Positions 6,122-6,303 of a DNA stretch of 6,303 bases are shown here, one piece after another. A program made the position numbers and the translations under genes. Positions within the stretch are counted from its first letter, which is position 1. Each line of letters starts with the position of its first letter. This stretch comes from Actinomycetes bacterium (GTDB lineage: Bacteria; Actinomycetota; Actinomycetes; Actinomycetales; Demequinaceae). Below the pieces are notes generated by a model that did not search any database, had not been told where the DNA came from, and was given only the letters and a program-made list of their open reading frames with translations. The stretch spans positions 1 to 6,303 of the forward strand of contig JAEYYZ010000075.1 of assembly GCA_023428185.1 (NCBI GenBank). The letters are read 5' to 3'.

Positions 6122-6303
6122 GTGACTGTTCGGGCGATTCGTGGCGCTACCACTCTTGACCGGGATGAGCGCGAGCACCTTTACGCTCGCACTCAAGAGC
6201 TGGTGGAAGCCATGCTCAAGGACAACGCCCTGTCCAGCGAGCAGCTTATTTCGGTGTTCTTCACGTGCACTCCCGACATTGTGAGCGACTTCCCTGCGGC
6301 CGC
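6122..6303 (+). CDS. aroH: Chorismate mutase, AroH class (5' part, truncated by window edge)
   Basis: Chorismate mutase rearranges chorismate to prephenate, the first committed step toward phenylalanine and tyrosine. Only 60 codons plus two bases lie in the window; AroH enzymes are about 120-130 residues. The visible part resembles the Bacillus subtilis trimeric AroH enzyme from its first residues: VRAIRGATT at 3-11 carries the expected active-site R7, LISVFFTCTPDI at 42-53 matches the core strand and the ATPDL-like loop, and DFPAA at 56-60 corresponds to the FPAK region at the same numbering. The residues equivalent to B. subtilis E78, R90 and Y108 lie past the edge. The GTG start aligns with the family's N-terminus and has a TACGAT box 6 nt upstream. 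It follows rluB by 23 nt and probably has its own promoter. The more common AroQ fold is excluded by sequence type. A prephenate dehydrogenase gene may follow, by inference. Confidence 0.9.
   Translation, partial: MTVRAIRGATTLDRDEREHLYARTQELVEAMLKDNALSSEQLISVFFTCTPDIVSDFPAA

Noticed and set aside
1..6303. dif site, tRNA or rRNA genes, CRISPR, insertion sequences, toxin-antitoxin or defence genes
   Set aside because: I looked on both strands and saw none. The window is dense in housekeeping genes with uniform composition, so I do not claim a new system here.

Overview
The window is ordinary chromosomal DNA of a moderately high-GC bacterium, almost certainly an actinomycete (Actinomycetota). 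The support is the GC-rich third codon positions (about 60% GC overall by eye), GTG starts on six of eight genes, TAnnnT-type -10 boxes placed directly at start codons (the leaderless arrangement common in this phylum), and actinobacterial flavours of transketolase, XerD and the parA-scpA-scpB-rluB gene order. I cannot place the genus. A heme O synthase gene implies aerobic respiration with a heme o- or heme a-containing terminal oxidase.

Layout. Positions 1-1016, minus strand: the N-terminal half of transketolase (tkt), running off the left edge. Positions 1017-1156: a 140-bp divergent promoter region serving tkt to the left and ctaB to the right. Positions 1157-2119, plus: ctaB, heme O synthase. 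Positions 2120-2149: a short gap holding a perfect 16-bp palindrome and the xerD ribosome binding site. Positions 2150-6098, plus: five tightly packed genes, xerD, a ParA-type ATPase gene, scpA, scpB and rluB. Their junctions are a 4-nt overlap, a 1-nt gap, a 4-nt overlap and a 1-nt overlap, which suggests one translationally coupled operon. Positions 6122-6303, plus: the start of aroH, an AroH-class chorismate mutase cut by the right edge, with its own -10-like box 6 nt before its GTG.

How the genes fit together. XerD (chromosome dimer resolution), the ParA-like ATPase (segregation or positioning) and ScpA/ScpB (kleisin and winged-helix partners of SMC condensin) form a chromosome-maintenance module. 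rluB, a 23S rRNA pseudouridine synthase gene, follows scpB, as in many Gram-positive genomes. aroH starts what may be a separate tyrosine/phenylalanine branch unit. tkt and ctaB are divergently arranged, as I recall from other actinobacteria, but a direct ctaB-xerD junction is not the order I remember and may mark a lineage-specific rearrangement.

I see no mobile element, CRISPR array, tRNA or rRNA gene, phage gene or clearly new system. The points most worth checking are small: two perfect palindromes placed at stop codons, two probable leaderless starts, and a ParA with no ParB in view inside a condensin operon.
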